From Plumapathes pennacea (Eukaryota; Cnidaria; Anthozoa; Antipatharia; Myriopathidae): a stretch of 64,000 bases of DNA. The notes beneath the pieces are model-generated. The model was not told the DNA's origin. It saw only the letters and a program-made list of their open reading frames with translations, and searched no databases. The stretch's first letter is position 1; every line of letters starts with the position of its first letter. Positions 33,542 to 44,900 of this stretch are shown here, in pieces. A program made the position numbers and the translations under genes. The stretch is from positions 4,529,501 to 4,593,500 of the forward strand of contig OZ038464.1 in assembly GCA_964036295.1 (NCBI GenBank), written 5' to 3'.

Positions 33542-35129
33542 TTAATTTGTCCGCGTTAAACTGATTTGGCTTCAGTGTTTCAGGTCAGCTGAAGTTGTCT
33601 TCTTCATCAAACGGCGATTCCTCTGTAACATAACCGATGAGGGATCGTGAGGCTTTGATTGTCGTCTATCTCTTGCGCAAATGATACTTATATACTCAGT
33701 GTGGCGTCATGCACCCCATAAACATAGCAATAGGATTAAAACGGCCACTTGTTTACACATTTTCCCGTCCATTTTATCCACTCCAGTGCTGAATTGTTTG
33801 TTCATTTACTGCGCTTTGTGAGTCTATCTCGTGTACTATAATTTTTTTCTATTTTATTGTCCATTTCTACACCTTGTGACTCTGTCTCGTGTCTTTACTG
33901 TTTCTCTATCATCAGCAATTTTAGCAATCTGCATTAATTTCCACGCCTTCGTATGTAGTCATACGCCCCCCGAAAGAAAGCTAGAAGTTGAAAGTCTTGG
34001 CCCGTCAAGCTTGGATGCGCGCGCAACCTTGAGATTGAATATGAACTAGTGCGGGGCATCCCACCTGAACAATGTTTAGTAAGCCTATCGGTGCAACTGA
34101 ACCACAAGTGGCTAGCTAATTTCACTGCGTTTTTTTAAAAAGGTCCAGTATTAATGTGCAGTTTCTAATACAATAGTTCAGTCAAAAGAGTTCCAACTTT
34201 TGGCGGCACGATAAAAGAATTCCCCCAGTTGCGCTTGGGAGATTCGGCACCTTATAAGGTCATTGTTATTTACTCTGTGTATAGTCAAGCGACCGTGGGT
34301 ACGGTATCACGGCTTGACAACTCTTACTACTTATAAATAGTTCAGTGTTAAACCATTCAAACATTTGTGCATCATATTAAAGGTCATGGTGCAAAAGGAA
34401 GTCAACCATGCTCGTGAGGATCAGATACCCTGGGTGCCAGAGGTTTCTCGCTCTCGGAAGCTCCAGCCTCGCCTCCGCAGCCCTCCTCCGCCCGTGGTTT
34501 CGCCCCCAGCCCTACGCGGCCGCGCAGCTCGGAGCTTCCGAGAACGAAAAACTCGGTTATCTCGAACTCCTCGCAATAAACTTGGTATAAAATTACCTTT
34601 AGTGAGAACCCCGCTATCTCAATTCCCCACTGTCTCCAACTCTTTCTCGCTTCCCTTGAGAGTTCAAGATACCGGGGTTCTACTTTAATTGTAATTTGCA
34701 AATATTCTGCATGGCAGTGCCAGATTAATAAAAAAAAGTTAAACAATACAAAGTAAATACTAGCGAAAAATAGGATAAATGTATCAAACAGGTGGAATGT
34801 CGTACTCAGTTTGTCTGGTATAAGGTAGACACTATGAAGCACATATGGAAGAAGGGATTGAATGAAGAAACTCATATCAGAGCTATCGGACCTTAAGAAG
34901 AAATTTGGATTCGTTTCTTGCAGTACAATCGGTGGTTTCCAGTTCCATTTTGTTATGGGAAAATATGCATGCTTTATATATTTTACACGATGGTGCTTTT
35001 TTGTTTGTTTGTTTTGTTGTTTAGTTCTGCATTACAAATTGTTAAAAAGGATTGCCTTTTTCTCTTTAGATGTAGATAATTTAGGATGAACTTCTTTTAA
35101 CTGAAAGTGCACGAAAAAAAAAAAGAAGA

Positions 35130-36173
35130 TTAAATATCGACCTCACTTTGGGACATATCGACAGAATTAACGAGTTCTAAAGTGGACTGGGTTAGTCTAT
35201 TTAGCACAACGTTTCTTCTTACATGAAGTTCTTCTTGATGAAGCGTTAGGTTAAACGCTTTCGTCCTCACGAGTAATGCGCTGATTGGTTGGTTCAATTG
35301 CGTCATGTTAATTTCTGCTTGATTCTTCTTGGTTTTACAACAGGAAACAAAGGAAGACATTGCCCTTCTAAAATCTGGAATCCGGAAGCAATAGATGATG
35401 GGATTCATGAATGAGTTGCTGTACTGAAAAAGTTTAACGCCTTCATCTGGAGACACTCGTAGAATAATATTTGTCAAACTGGGTTGGTAATAATTTGAAA
35501 AATAAAGGACGCTGTATGGAAGCCACGCTGCGAGGAAAATGACCGTTGTGATCAGCAGTGTAGTGGCAAGTCGCCGGTCTTGTTTTGCGTGTGCGCCCGG
35601 ACACGATCGCACTTTGACTTTGATCCACAGACATGAGTAGGCAAGACACGTAACTGACAATGGCGCGAACAAGAACGCCGCTATGATGGAGTGGAAGGAC
35701 AGAAACGAGAGTAGGCCGCGCCGAAAAAGTACGAATGTCATCACAGGAAGTATAGTTGCAACCCAGAGAAGTAATAAGCTCTTTAAGTAGGTCTTGGTAG
35801 TGATTTGACGCAGTTGGAACGGTCGAAATATAGCGTAAAGTCTCTCCAGGGCAATTATAGTGAGCGTGAAGATTGAAGCAAGACCAAGTGTCATGTCCAC
35901 GATGACAAATGGATAACTGGACACCAGCAAAGCAAGGCGCAGTAAGTACATGGGGATTGCTAACAATCCAACCACCAGATCAGCAAAAGCCAAATTAATC
36001 AGGTAGATGTGGGCGCGCGCACGTTTAGTGACAGGAAGCCTCCTGAAGGAAGCGATTGTCAACGAGTTTGCTGTTACTATGGCAATGGCTGTGATACAAC
36101 AGACTGCTGTCCATGAAGTTTTTAGTAAGGTCTGGAGACTTGTGACTCGCACTGTGGACGAGAAGTTGTTCAT
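35130..36173 (-). CDS. Intronless class A (rhodopsin-like) GPCR
   Basis: 347 residues with seven predicted hydrophobic helices. Class A landmarks: Asn in TM1 (TANSLTI), LAFADL in TM2, ERLYAIFRP at the end of TM3 in place of DRY, LLWVAT in TM4, AAWLPY in TM6 and NPIIYCF in TM7 followed by the amphipathic FRIPDFRRAM. A short N-terminus with one N-F-S glycosylation site and a Ser/Thr-containing tail complete it. It is expected in the plasma membrane. The usual TM3 Cys is not obvious. Sequence style suggests the large cnidarian group often labelled melatonin- or adenosine-receptor-like, but the ligand cannot be named. It is a single exon with the start at the first Met of the open frame. A truncated paralogue lies at 2,104-2,466. 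Confidence 0.92.
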   Translation of the reverse strand: MNNFSSTVRVTSLQTLLKTSWTAVCCITAIAIVTANSLTIASFRRLPVTKRARAHIYLINLAFADLVVGLLAIPMYLLRLALLVSSYPFVIVDMTLGLASIFTLTIIALERLYAIFRPFQLRQITTKTYLKSLLLLWVATILPVMTFVLFRRGLLSFLSFHSIIAAFLFAPLSVTCLAYSCLWIKVKVRSCPGAHAKQDRRLATTLLITTVIFLAAWLPYSVLYFSNYYQPSLTNIILRVSPDEGVKLFQYSNSFMNPIIYCFRIPDFRRAMSSFVSCCKTKKNQAEINMTQLNQPISALLVRTKAFNLTLHQEELHVRRNVVLNRLTQSTLELVNSVDMSQSEVDI

Positions 36174-36569
36174 CTTAGGAGCAGGATCAATTATCCTACA
36201 AAAAAGGGACAGATTTTGGTGAATAAAATAGGATGGCGATTTGTCTGATCAACAGAATTGACTTGGAGTTTAAAAAATACATCCAAAAGTTTGCTGGACC
36301 AGGAAAGTCAGTGCATCAAACCCCATACTAGACTGTTGCGAGTTAAGTGAAACAATTGGTTGCAGGCAGATGATAATCGAGATTTACAAGTTAAATATAT
36401 TTGCTGTTTTTTAGAAGACGCTTCCGTGCATGAAAACTGAAAAAATACGGTCAGTTGGTCAGCGTTCGTCGCCATATTACATCTTGTGCAAGCCTCGTTC
36501 TTCTTGTGCACAACTTATGTTATAGAAAATGCATTGAACTAGTTTATAGCTGAGTATCGAGTCCTTTAA

Positions 36570-36772
36570 CCCTTTCACTCCCATGTTCAAAATGCAGATT
36601 CTCCCAGGCTTTGAAGAAGAAAATGTATGAGTGATGTAGTGAGAATTGATAGTTTAATCAACTATCAACTGAGCAAGGTATCAAAAGCCAAGTTCTCCTT
36701 ACTGTATGATATATTTGTGCTGCCAAAACTGAAGGAGAAAATTGAACTTGATCACTCTTGGGAGTGAAAGGG
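36570..36772 (-). mobile_element. Best-preserved family M1 MITE, with empty site in the window
   Basis: It is flanked by TTAA at 36566-36569 and 36773-36776. The ends are CCCTTTCACTCCCATGTTC and, reversed, CCCTTTCACTCCCAAGAGTG. The paralogous site near 2,550 reads GTCCTTTAATACTAAATG with a single TTAA and no insert, so the borders and the 4-bp duplication are read directly. The CCC...GGG ends and TTAA fit a piggyBac-type MITE. Confidence 0.8.
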
Positions 36773-37500
36773 TTAATATTAAATGTGAACAAGCATCCCT
36801 TGTAACCACACAAAAGTCTCTTAATTTTCTAATTTTTAAAATCTCTCTACTTATTTCCGACTCTAGGACCAATTCCCCCATGAAACCTGAAAGAATTATT
36901 ATATTTTAGGTGTGCTCTTTTTTTGCAACAAGGTTATCTTTTCTTAATTTGCAGAATAATTTTGCACAAAATCAATATGGCTGAATAAACCACGAATTTT
37001 AAATATATACCACAAATCACAATCGCCTAAATAGAACTACATGTAACTATGCCTTGGAGTTGAGAAAAAAAAAAAAAAAAAAAACACAACAACTTCTCTT
37101 TAAAATACACACATCAGTAAACATTATCAAACCGATTGGCCGCATTGTATGGAAATCAAAAATCACTTCACGTCAAGGCTTCTGCGCGAAAACGGTTCAA
37201 CTGCACTCCAAACAGATAATTATTTAAGGCAATATACAACAGTCGGATTGAAAAACCGTCGAGGGAACTCGCCGAAGAAATACAGAACGCGCGTTAGCAA
37301 CAGCCAACAAAGGGCACTCTTTGTCGACGACCATGTATCGAATGAAAATAACCATATACCGAAGTAAAAGTCGAGAGTGAAACTCAAATATTCTTTAAGA
37401 AAAAACACTTTACCATCCATCCTGCCGCGCTGTCCTGAAGTCGACCAAGTTGTGTTGAGAGTTTTCCCCAGGCCCTAGTTTACCTACACTTATATTTACC

Positions 37501-37538
37501 ACTATCCCCCCACCCCCCCCCCCCCCCCCCCCCCCCTC
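37501..37538. repeat. Poly-C tract
   Basis: A long C-run with one or two interruptions. It is absent from the paralogous position in the left duplication copy. Confidence 0.85.
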
Positions 37539-37603
37539 CACTCCCCACATATTGTACTCATCCTGATAATTTGATGCACTCATAGTTAACCGTTATGAAA
37601 TTC

Positions 37604-37770
37604 GAGTTTCCGACGCAAAGACTCGAAAAAGTGGATCCGTATTGTACTCGGAGTTTCCGACACGATAACTCGGAGAATTGAGTCCGTCATCCACTCGGAG
37701 TTTCCGACGCGAGGACTCGTAGAAGTGGACGCACTTGGAGTTTCCGACGCGAGGACTCGTAGAAGTTCGT
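37604..37770. repeat. Short tandem repeat, about 40-47 bp, four units
   Basis: Four units built on GAGTTTCCGACGCGAGGACT. The paralogous place at 2,847-2,920 has two units. Confidence 0.75.
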
Positions 37771-39708
37771 TATTTAACTATAACTACTTATAGTAGGACA
37801 CCATCACAAGAAAAGAAAATATTCACCTCACCGAACCTCGCGTGTTTGTGCACCGGGAAAAACTGACTCGTGTAACTAGAGTGATGAGTCAAACTGATCA
37901 GAGAGAAAAGCTCTTATATTTACCCCACTCGTGGATAAATGCGGGCGGTTGATCGACGTGTCTTTCTGTTCTGGCTTTCTTGTGACGTTGCCGGGATGGA
38001 GGGCTTGCACGGACGGACGACTGGGCTGGTATTTTGGTCTCGTGTTGTCACTACATTCCATGTCATCTTTCATATTCTATCCTGCGGATAGAAACCGGAC
38101 ACAAGAAAAACTGTATTTAATATAAACAATTCCCACGTTAATTGTTGAAAACAATAACAACAAAACACAAGAACGTAAACAAACAATAACAACAAAACAC
38201 AAGAACGTAAACAAGAGTAAGAGGAGCAGGAGGCCCACAAGAAGAAAAAAATACGATTGAAAATTAGTGACAAAAATGTTTCTACCACGTCACGCTCACC
38301 TTGTACACAAACCATACAAACATAAAAGCTTGTTGAGCGGATAAAATCGTTTTCTTTCTCCACTGGCAACTGAAACTGAAAGAGAAAACACAAATGTTTT
38401 AAAACACAGTGTAACCAAAAAATGCGCAAAACCGCAAACTAAGTAAAGGCCCCAATGTTATGTGTGAACTAAACATATATTCTTGCAGCATTAAAGGACT
38501 TTGCTCATGCTGCGTTAATCATGCTATAATCCATTTCTCAATTGAAACATAATTTGTCCGAAATATTATAGCCAGACTCTCCCCATAATTATTAGCTTTT
38601 GGTCGAACTGTTTGTCAGCCAAAGTACGTTTTGAGTCAGCAAACATTCTTGCACAAAGAAAAATCTGGCATACAAAAATGACGACCGGACTTCGGCAGGG
38701 AACAATGGCGCGGTTTCTCGGCAGTAAAATTCAGAGCTTGTGGAGAAGCCAGCTTCACAGATAATGCAATTTGAAAAGTTGATATTTTGGACAGAATAAC
38801 GTCTACAGTGTCAAAGTAAAACTAGGGAAACTCACTTTAATGTCGGGCGTCCCGCTGTCCACTCGGTGGCAAAGTTTGAATCGCCCGCGCTGCTCAGAAA
38901 AATCTGCATCTTGTCGCTTGACTGAAGCGAAGACAATATAAAAAATTGTTGCCTTTCTTTGCTGGTGTGGCTTTGATTGGAGCTTCGTTAATGTAGCTGT
39001 TCTGCTGGTGGCTTGAAGCTTCGTTCTTCGGCCATTGCGAAGTTGTTGACTTTCGACCTCATGGAATTAATATGCAGAATATGCGAAACATTTGATTGGC
39101 AGTTTAACGCGAAGTGGCACGTGCAGCACGTGCGCTGGAAACTACAAAATGTGATGCTAACTTAATCCAATTTCTTTGTTGTTTCTGTGCATGTGCTGTG
39201 CATGGAAACTGGTGCCACTTGAAGACTGTTTATACGGGGAGACTCCGCCCAGGCTTTGAACCCCCGCGACCCTTTAAAATACCAATCTGGCCTCGAATTA
39301 GTAACCGCTTTATAAACTTCTTGTAAAATAATTCCCCCTCATATTCCTTAAAACCGCACGCAACTTGCTCGGGAACGCAGCGACTTTTGCAAACTTCTCA
39401 ATTGCTGGTTTCTTCACTTATATATCTGTTCCAGAGTCTGTTCTCGCTTTGTACATGGCGGCAATTGCGGCTGGTCCCCTGTTTGTACGGGGTTTGTGTC
39501 GCTCGTCTTTTCTCAAGACGGTTTTGCCGTGTTGTTTACTTGTCTCGTTTTGTTCTTGATCTCTCCCTTCGCTTTTTAAGACGAGCTTTCTCGCTAGACT
39601 GTTACGTTCTGTGTTACCAGTTTTCAAATTTGTTTGTTCGCCAGCGCTGTACAATAGAATGTTTAAACCTGTTTTCCTGGAGTCTACCAAATGTGTTAGC
39701 GCCCCTTA

Positions 39709-40140
39709 AGCCCTGGCCAAACGAGATGCAAGTCGATGCAAGTTCGACATGACAAAAAAATTTGCATCGACTTGCAAAAGGTGGCCAAACGAGACGCAAG
39801 TTGATGCAAGCTCATGCAAGTTTTGTGAAAACTTTTTCTTTTTTAGACGGTTCTGAGTCAGAAACCGAGTAAAAAGTCTCTCTTGAGCTGGAACTTAATG
39901 AGGAGGCTTTTACTTTTGATTTTTTTGATTTAGACTTGCCTTTGCTAATGCGCTCTTCGCTGTTTTACGTGAAAAGCTTGCGTCGACTTGCATGAAAATT
40001 TGAACATGTTCAAATTCCATGCAAGTCACTGCAAGTCGATGCAAGTCCGTGCAAGTTGGTGGCCAAACGAAACGCAAGTCCACGCAAGTTTGAAAACTTG
40101 CATCGACTTGCGTTGACTTGCACCTCGTTTGGCCAGGGCT
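39709..40140. mobile_element. TTA-flanked MITE nested in an M1 MITE
   Basis: A 432-bp element with perfect 17-bp terminal inverted repeats AGCCCTGGCCAAACGAG, followed by sub-terminal GCAAGTCGATGCAAGTT-type repeats in both arms. TTA flanks both ends (39706-39708, 40141-40143); the paralogous site at about 4,797 has one. A 3-bp TWA duplication fits a PIF/Harbinger-type mobiliser. It interrupts an M1 MITE whose remainder is at 40,144-40,335. Confidence 0.8.
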
Positions 40141-40143
40141 TTA

Positions 40144-40960
40144 CGCTCCAAAGTTAGCAGCCTCAATTTCTCCTTAAGTTTCTCACAAGAAATATATCAT
40201 ACTTAAAGGAGAACCTGCCTCTTGATAGCTTACTTAGATGGAAGCTGATTGAAACTTCAATTCTTTCTACATCTCTCATACACTTCTTTGTAAAAGATTG
40301 GGAGAATATACATTTTGAGCTTGGGAGTGAAAAGGTTAATTTGTCTGTGTAAAACTGATTTGGCTTCAGTGTTTTATATTATTGTTGCTGCCGGTTAGTT
40401 GAAATCGTCTTCTTTATCAAACGGCTCTCCAAGAAATCTCAAAAATACTATTTTAGGCCAAAATAGCCGATAATCGATCGTGACGCTTTGATTGTCAACT
40501 TTTTTTTTTTTTTTTTTTTTTTTTTGGGCGCAAAATACTTATATTCTGAGTGAGGCCGCCCTATGAACAAAGCAATTGGGTTAAAACGACTGCTTATGTT
40601 TACACTTTATTTTTGTTCATTTCCGTCCACTCCAATGCTGAAATATTTGCTCATTTCTATATTTTGTGAGTATATCTTGTGTCTTTACTATTTCTCTATC
40701 CGAATATCTGCATTTCTAGTCATCTGTATTTTGTAATAAAGGCAAATTGATGACGATAACGAGAACATAGCGGACTTTTCGTCAGTCCTTACAAAAAGGT
40801 GAACGCCCGGTAAACATTCAGAAACGATATAGTGTCGCGATTGAACTACTCTGACAGGGTTTGGGGACAACTTGTGCCAGACTGTTTTTAACATATGCAA
40901 GATACACAGTAATTTTGGGAACAGAACGATAATAAATAAGCTAAAATGGATAGAGTAACT
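40144..40960. repeat. Right-copy match to 10,590-11,340
   Basis: This carries the rest of the split M1 MITE (right TTAA at 40336-40339), a poly-T tract at 40,500-40,525 and bases matching 10,800-11,340, including GATGACGATAACGAGAACAT. No gene is supported. Confidence 0.6.
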
Positions 40961-41174
40961 TAACTAGAATAATAAGTTTTATTACACGACTTCACATTTT
41001 CGAGTGCAAATACGGGCCAAAACGAGTGCAAAGATGGGAGCGTATTGCACTCGTCACTGGTTTATTAGCTTACGTGATCAGTTTTCACAAGCAAAGTTTA
41101 CGAACGCGTCATTTTTTGTTCCATTTTGCGCGCGGCGAGAATGTTTGCCCTGCTTCGTTTGTCGTGTAATAAAC

Positions 41175-41413
41175 AATTTATTACACGAAAAGTCGTGCAA
41201 TACGGCTGTATTTTTACTCGTCAGTTTTATTTTTTCTCGCCGCCTGAAGCAGGCTCGAAAAATAAAACCGACTCGTAAAAATACTCCGCCGTATTGCACT
41301 CCTTCCCGTGTAATAACCTCTTTGTAAGTGAAGCAGGCTCGAAAAATAAAACCGACTCGTAAAAATACTCCGCCGTATTGCACTCCTTCCCGTGTAATAA
41401 CCTCTTTGTAATT
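41175..41413. repeat. Foldback with one arm tandemly duplicated
   Basis: The left arm (41,175-41,240) with AATACGGCTGTATTTTTACT pairs with the right arm AGTAAAAATAC-type bases reversed (41,255-41,317). The right arm plus spacer is then repeated as an 84-bp unit at 41,246-41,329 and 41,330-41,413. Confidence 0.75.
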
Positions 41414-41519
41414 GCTTTTTTAAATATTGCAGTCAAAAAATTGTTTCAGTTTGTCGTGGTTTGACAGGACTGTTTAATATTGTTGTAACCATAAGCCATG
41501 GACCGACTTGTATTCACAG

Positions 41520-41960
41520 TTGAAAATATTGGAAAAGAAAAACAAAAAAAATACAAATGGCATCAGAAACGTGAGTTCAAATAGAAGCTGAGCGAACAAA
41601 ATGACACGGCGAGAGCAGCATGATGATAATGAATGAAATAAAGGAGAAGAGAGACGCCATGATAAAAATACGTGAAAAAGAACGCGAACGGAATGAACGA
41701 ACCAGAATCATTATAAATTGAGAAGAATTTGAAAAACAGCCGAAGAATGAACGTGAACTGTTTTGAACCCAGTTGAATCAAGAAAGCAAGGCAAACGACA
41801 CTCGATTTAACAAATTAGAAAATGAAATTAGCGTGGGGTAAAGCAAGGAGCTGCTCAAGGGACAAAAAGAACAGTTGAGAGATTGTATGACAGAACCCTT
41901 GGGGATTGCTCGTGCGAAAGGTTCAGAAAATTAAAGCGTCTTAAAAGCCGTCTTTTTACA
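41520..41960 (+). pseudogene. Coiled-coil exon remnant, copy D
   Basis: After TGTATTCACAG the plus strand reads LKILEKKNKK and, with breaks, phrases matching the KLSEQ and REKERERNERTRI blocks of copies A-C. It matches copy C best, as expected from the segmental duplication, and is also interrupted by stops. Confidence 0.5.
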
Positions 41961-42079
41961 ATGCAACATAACTAGAGGCCAGAAGTTTCTAAATGTATCT
42001 TTTATGTATCAATGTAACATGAATCTAAATTATTAGTTTTTTGAGGATACGGAAGAACTAGTAGAATTGATAAGAACAA

Positions 42080-43250
42080 AAAAAAAAAAAAAAATGTCAC
42101 AAGTTTTCAAAAACTAGGAATATGCAACCGTTCAAAGGACTTGGATGGTACACGTTGTTAGGGAACGCTTGTATGAATTTTTAAGTGCTTGATGATCTGA
42201 CCAGCAGTATTAATCCAAAAACATGGTATGCGGCTTATTTGTAAAGAATCGTAGACTGGCGTGGATATATCATTTAGGAGTTACTAAGGTGCCTGCCAAA
42301 ACAAAATAATGTTATAACCTCTGGGCTGCGAGCTTTAATGACGAGCCCCAGCCACCACATTCTAGCAGCCGCGCAAAATCACCATAGGATACGTAATTTT
42401 GGCCAAAAAGTGTGATGAAATATTCAAGGTATGCAAAATTCTCACAGTGGGTGAGTACCAGGACAGTTCCAATACCCGCTGGTGATCGCCAGACTGAAAT
42501 GGGAAATTTCAGCTTGGAAGCAAAAACGAAAAGTGATTCGGGCCACACTTGTGATCAAGGAAAAAGGAGAGGGCACTTGAAAGTGCTGCACTGTAGTAAG
42601 AAAGTGTTCACTCAAAAAATACAATGTCATGTGAATGAAATTGTTTCGTACGAATACAAGCTGTTTGGTTTTTGAAGTTCCTGGTCCACGTCCGCTCATT
42701 TTATACTATTAAACTCCGTGACGTAGCAATGAGACAGCCTTCTATTTACAAACTCAGAAACTAGTTTCATGTTTTAAACCTCACCTCGCCGTTCACAATT
42801 CTACACTTGCGCCGAAGCACGAAAATGATTGTTGATAAGTTTTGTTTGAAGAGTTCTGGAGAACTGGTTTCCTGTGGTCACAAGCGCAGGAGCACCAAAT
42901 AGTCATCCGGTTCTGATTGCAAACGAGCCGCACCAGTTTAGAAAACTGGTATTCTGTTCTTATAACCGTGCAGTTTTCCTGTTCACAATTGTTTTTTCTT
43001 TCTTCCGGCCCAACATTTGCACTTTTAAGACAGTAGATGCGACGCGCCTGGATGTTTATATCACGTTCGGTAAATATGACCCCCTCCCGTTTCCGGTTTT
43101 TTTCCCAAACTCGCTTGTCGCTCTGTCACAGTTAACTTTTGTTTTTAAGACAGGTAACACCCAATAATATTATTTTCTGCTTCATACATGTCACCCGAAG
43201 GAAAACGATTTTGCTGTCAGCAATGCAAGATTATTGATGTATAGTATATT
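42080..43250. other. Unassigned stretch
   Basis: Poly-A lies at 42,078-42,094. Open frames of up to 97 codons occur without recognisable domains or splice context. Nothing else was recognised. Confidence 0.3.
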
Positions 43251-43515
43251 TTACCCACGGAATCTCAGGCGTGCCGCCCAAAACAGTAGGAAAAAACATA
43301 ACTTAGCTTTTCTGCTAGAATTTAGAGATTTCGGCGCAGAGTAAAAGGTTTTTATCCACAGAATCTCAGGCGTGTCACCCAATAATTCGTTTCTGCTCCA
43401 GGCGTGCTGTTAGAATTTATAAATTATAGGCGCAGAGTATGCTTTTAGCCACAGAATCTCAGGCGTGTAACCCAATAATTCTTTTCTGTTTCAGGCGTGC
43501 AGCCCAAAACAGGAG
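43250..43515. repeat. About 95-bp tandem repeat, three diverged units
   Basis: The phrase CCACAGAATCTCAGGCGTG recurs near 43,257, 43,360 and 43,450, each time with GCGCAGAGTA between. Confidence 0.65.
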
Positions 43516-43963
43516 GGAAAACCATACCTACTTAATATTAATTTTGCTGTTAGAATTGAAAACAATAACGCTGTTGACAGGCATTTCACGGGACCAAAAA
43601 CTGCCATTACTATTGAGTGCAATCTAATTAACACTTTGGAGGCCACAACCCAACGCCTAACAGGAACACTGTTGTGACAAGAATGCAGGCTCTGGGGCTC
43701 CTCATAAGCCAAATTTAATCTGCAAAGGATGAAGATAGATAAAGCAAATGTATTGCAAAAAGTCTTGTTATAGTCCAAGGAAGGTTTGCCTGAAAGTTTC
43801 AAGAGTTTTCAATGTTTGACAAAAACCCTGTGCTATAGCCTTAGTATCTTGTCAAAATACGGTCATTTTTCGACCATCTCAGAATCGCATGAAACTTTCA
43901 GGAAACGTTCCTGGGACTATTACGACGGTTGTTAGATATCGTTTGTAAACTTTTAGCCCACGC

Positions 43964-44900
43964 CAGGGGCGGACTTAGGGGGGGGGGGGGGGGGATTGGG
44001 TGGCTAGCCACCCCCCTCTGAAGTGGCAAAAAAAGGGAATTTTGGGTATTTTGAAATATAAAAATAATCAATCTGGACATGTGATTAAACCAGTGATAAC
44101 AATACACTCTTGATTTTCTCTTACGTGAGTCGGTCAATTCAGGAGTATGGGGAGCACGGAGGCGGAGAGATCGTTTTCTTGTGTTCGGAAGGTTCATACT
44201 TTGCTTGGACAACTGTCAGATTTGGCTGTGGCCGTCATGCATGCACATACAGTTTCCATCAACAGAAGGCAGGTTTGCGAGAAATTTATGGCACTGCACC
44301 CCAGAAGGGTGATGTCACTTTCATTTTTGGCAGATTAACATAACTAAGGCAGAGTGAGCCAACTACTTCTTTCTTGTTTTAGACCATATTGACTCAAAAG
44401 TTTTCTGATACACTAATAACATTGTTTAATCTATAAACGAGTTTATTCTGCCTAAATCCCGTTTTCCCACGCAATTATATAATCTATACTTACTACAAAT
44501 CTATAATTTATATTGCAGTAAACAAATTGTGCTTTACCATGCGCAAAATAGAGTATATCACGTTTGAAAATTAGACTCTTAACTGTGCTCGAAAATGGTC
44601 TTAAAACGCAGGAAATGCCATTTCAGAGACAGAGATTTCAAAATTTCCCGGGGGGGCATGCCCCCCGACCCCCCTAGCGGCTCACGCCTCCGGCAAGACA
44701 AGACAAGATAAGACAACTTTTATTAGAGAACCATGTGACTGACTATACGTAGGTTTTTTTTTCTCTAATAGTATAGGTAGTATTACGTAACATTAGGTAT
44801 GTGTATGATGATAAATTTGTTGGCTCGCGCCTCCGGCGCTCGAATACCAATACTCGGCCACCCAGCCACCCCCTCTTTCAAAATCCTAGATCCGCCCCTG
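43964..44900 (+). mobile_element. hAT-like element with 5-bp target duplication
   Basis: Terminal inverted repeats CAGGGGCGGACTTAGG and CCTAGATCCGCCCCTG bound 937 bp. CACGC flanks both ends (43959-43963 and 44901-44905), and the next tandem unit at about 45,232 reads GCCCACGCGTCGTG with one copy, the empty site. Inside, at about 44,147-44,338, lies a remnant of an hAT dimerisation domain. Classical hAT elements duplicate 8 bp; some hAT lineages are reported with 5 bp. Confidence 0.75.
44147..44338 (+). pseudogene. hAT transposase dimerisation-domain remnant
   Basis: The frame reads MGSTEAERSFSCVRKVHTLL and later CEKFMALHPRRVMSL. The S-x-x-AERSFS-x-x-R block and the F-x-x-LHPRR tail are characteristic of the C-terminal hAT dimerisation region. 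The catalytic part is missing, so the element is non-autonomous. Confidence 0.65.

Larger units (their letters stand above)
33128..39705. repeat. Right copy of the long segmental duplication
   Basis: The match to base 1 starts within ATTTTGTTCAAATATAGTAT. It contains the intact GPCR in place of the pseudogene, and carries extra insertions (TTAA MITE at 36,570; poly-C at about 37,510; two more short tandem units at 37,604-37,770). Past 40,144 it continues as a match to about 10,590-12,120 in unit 1. Confidence 0.85.
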
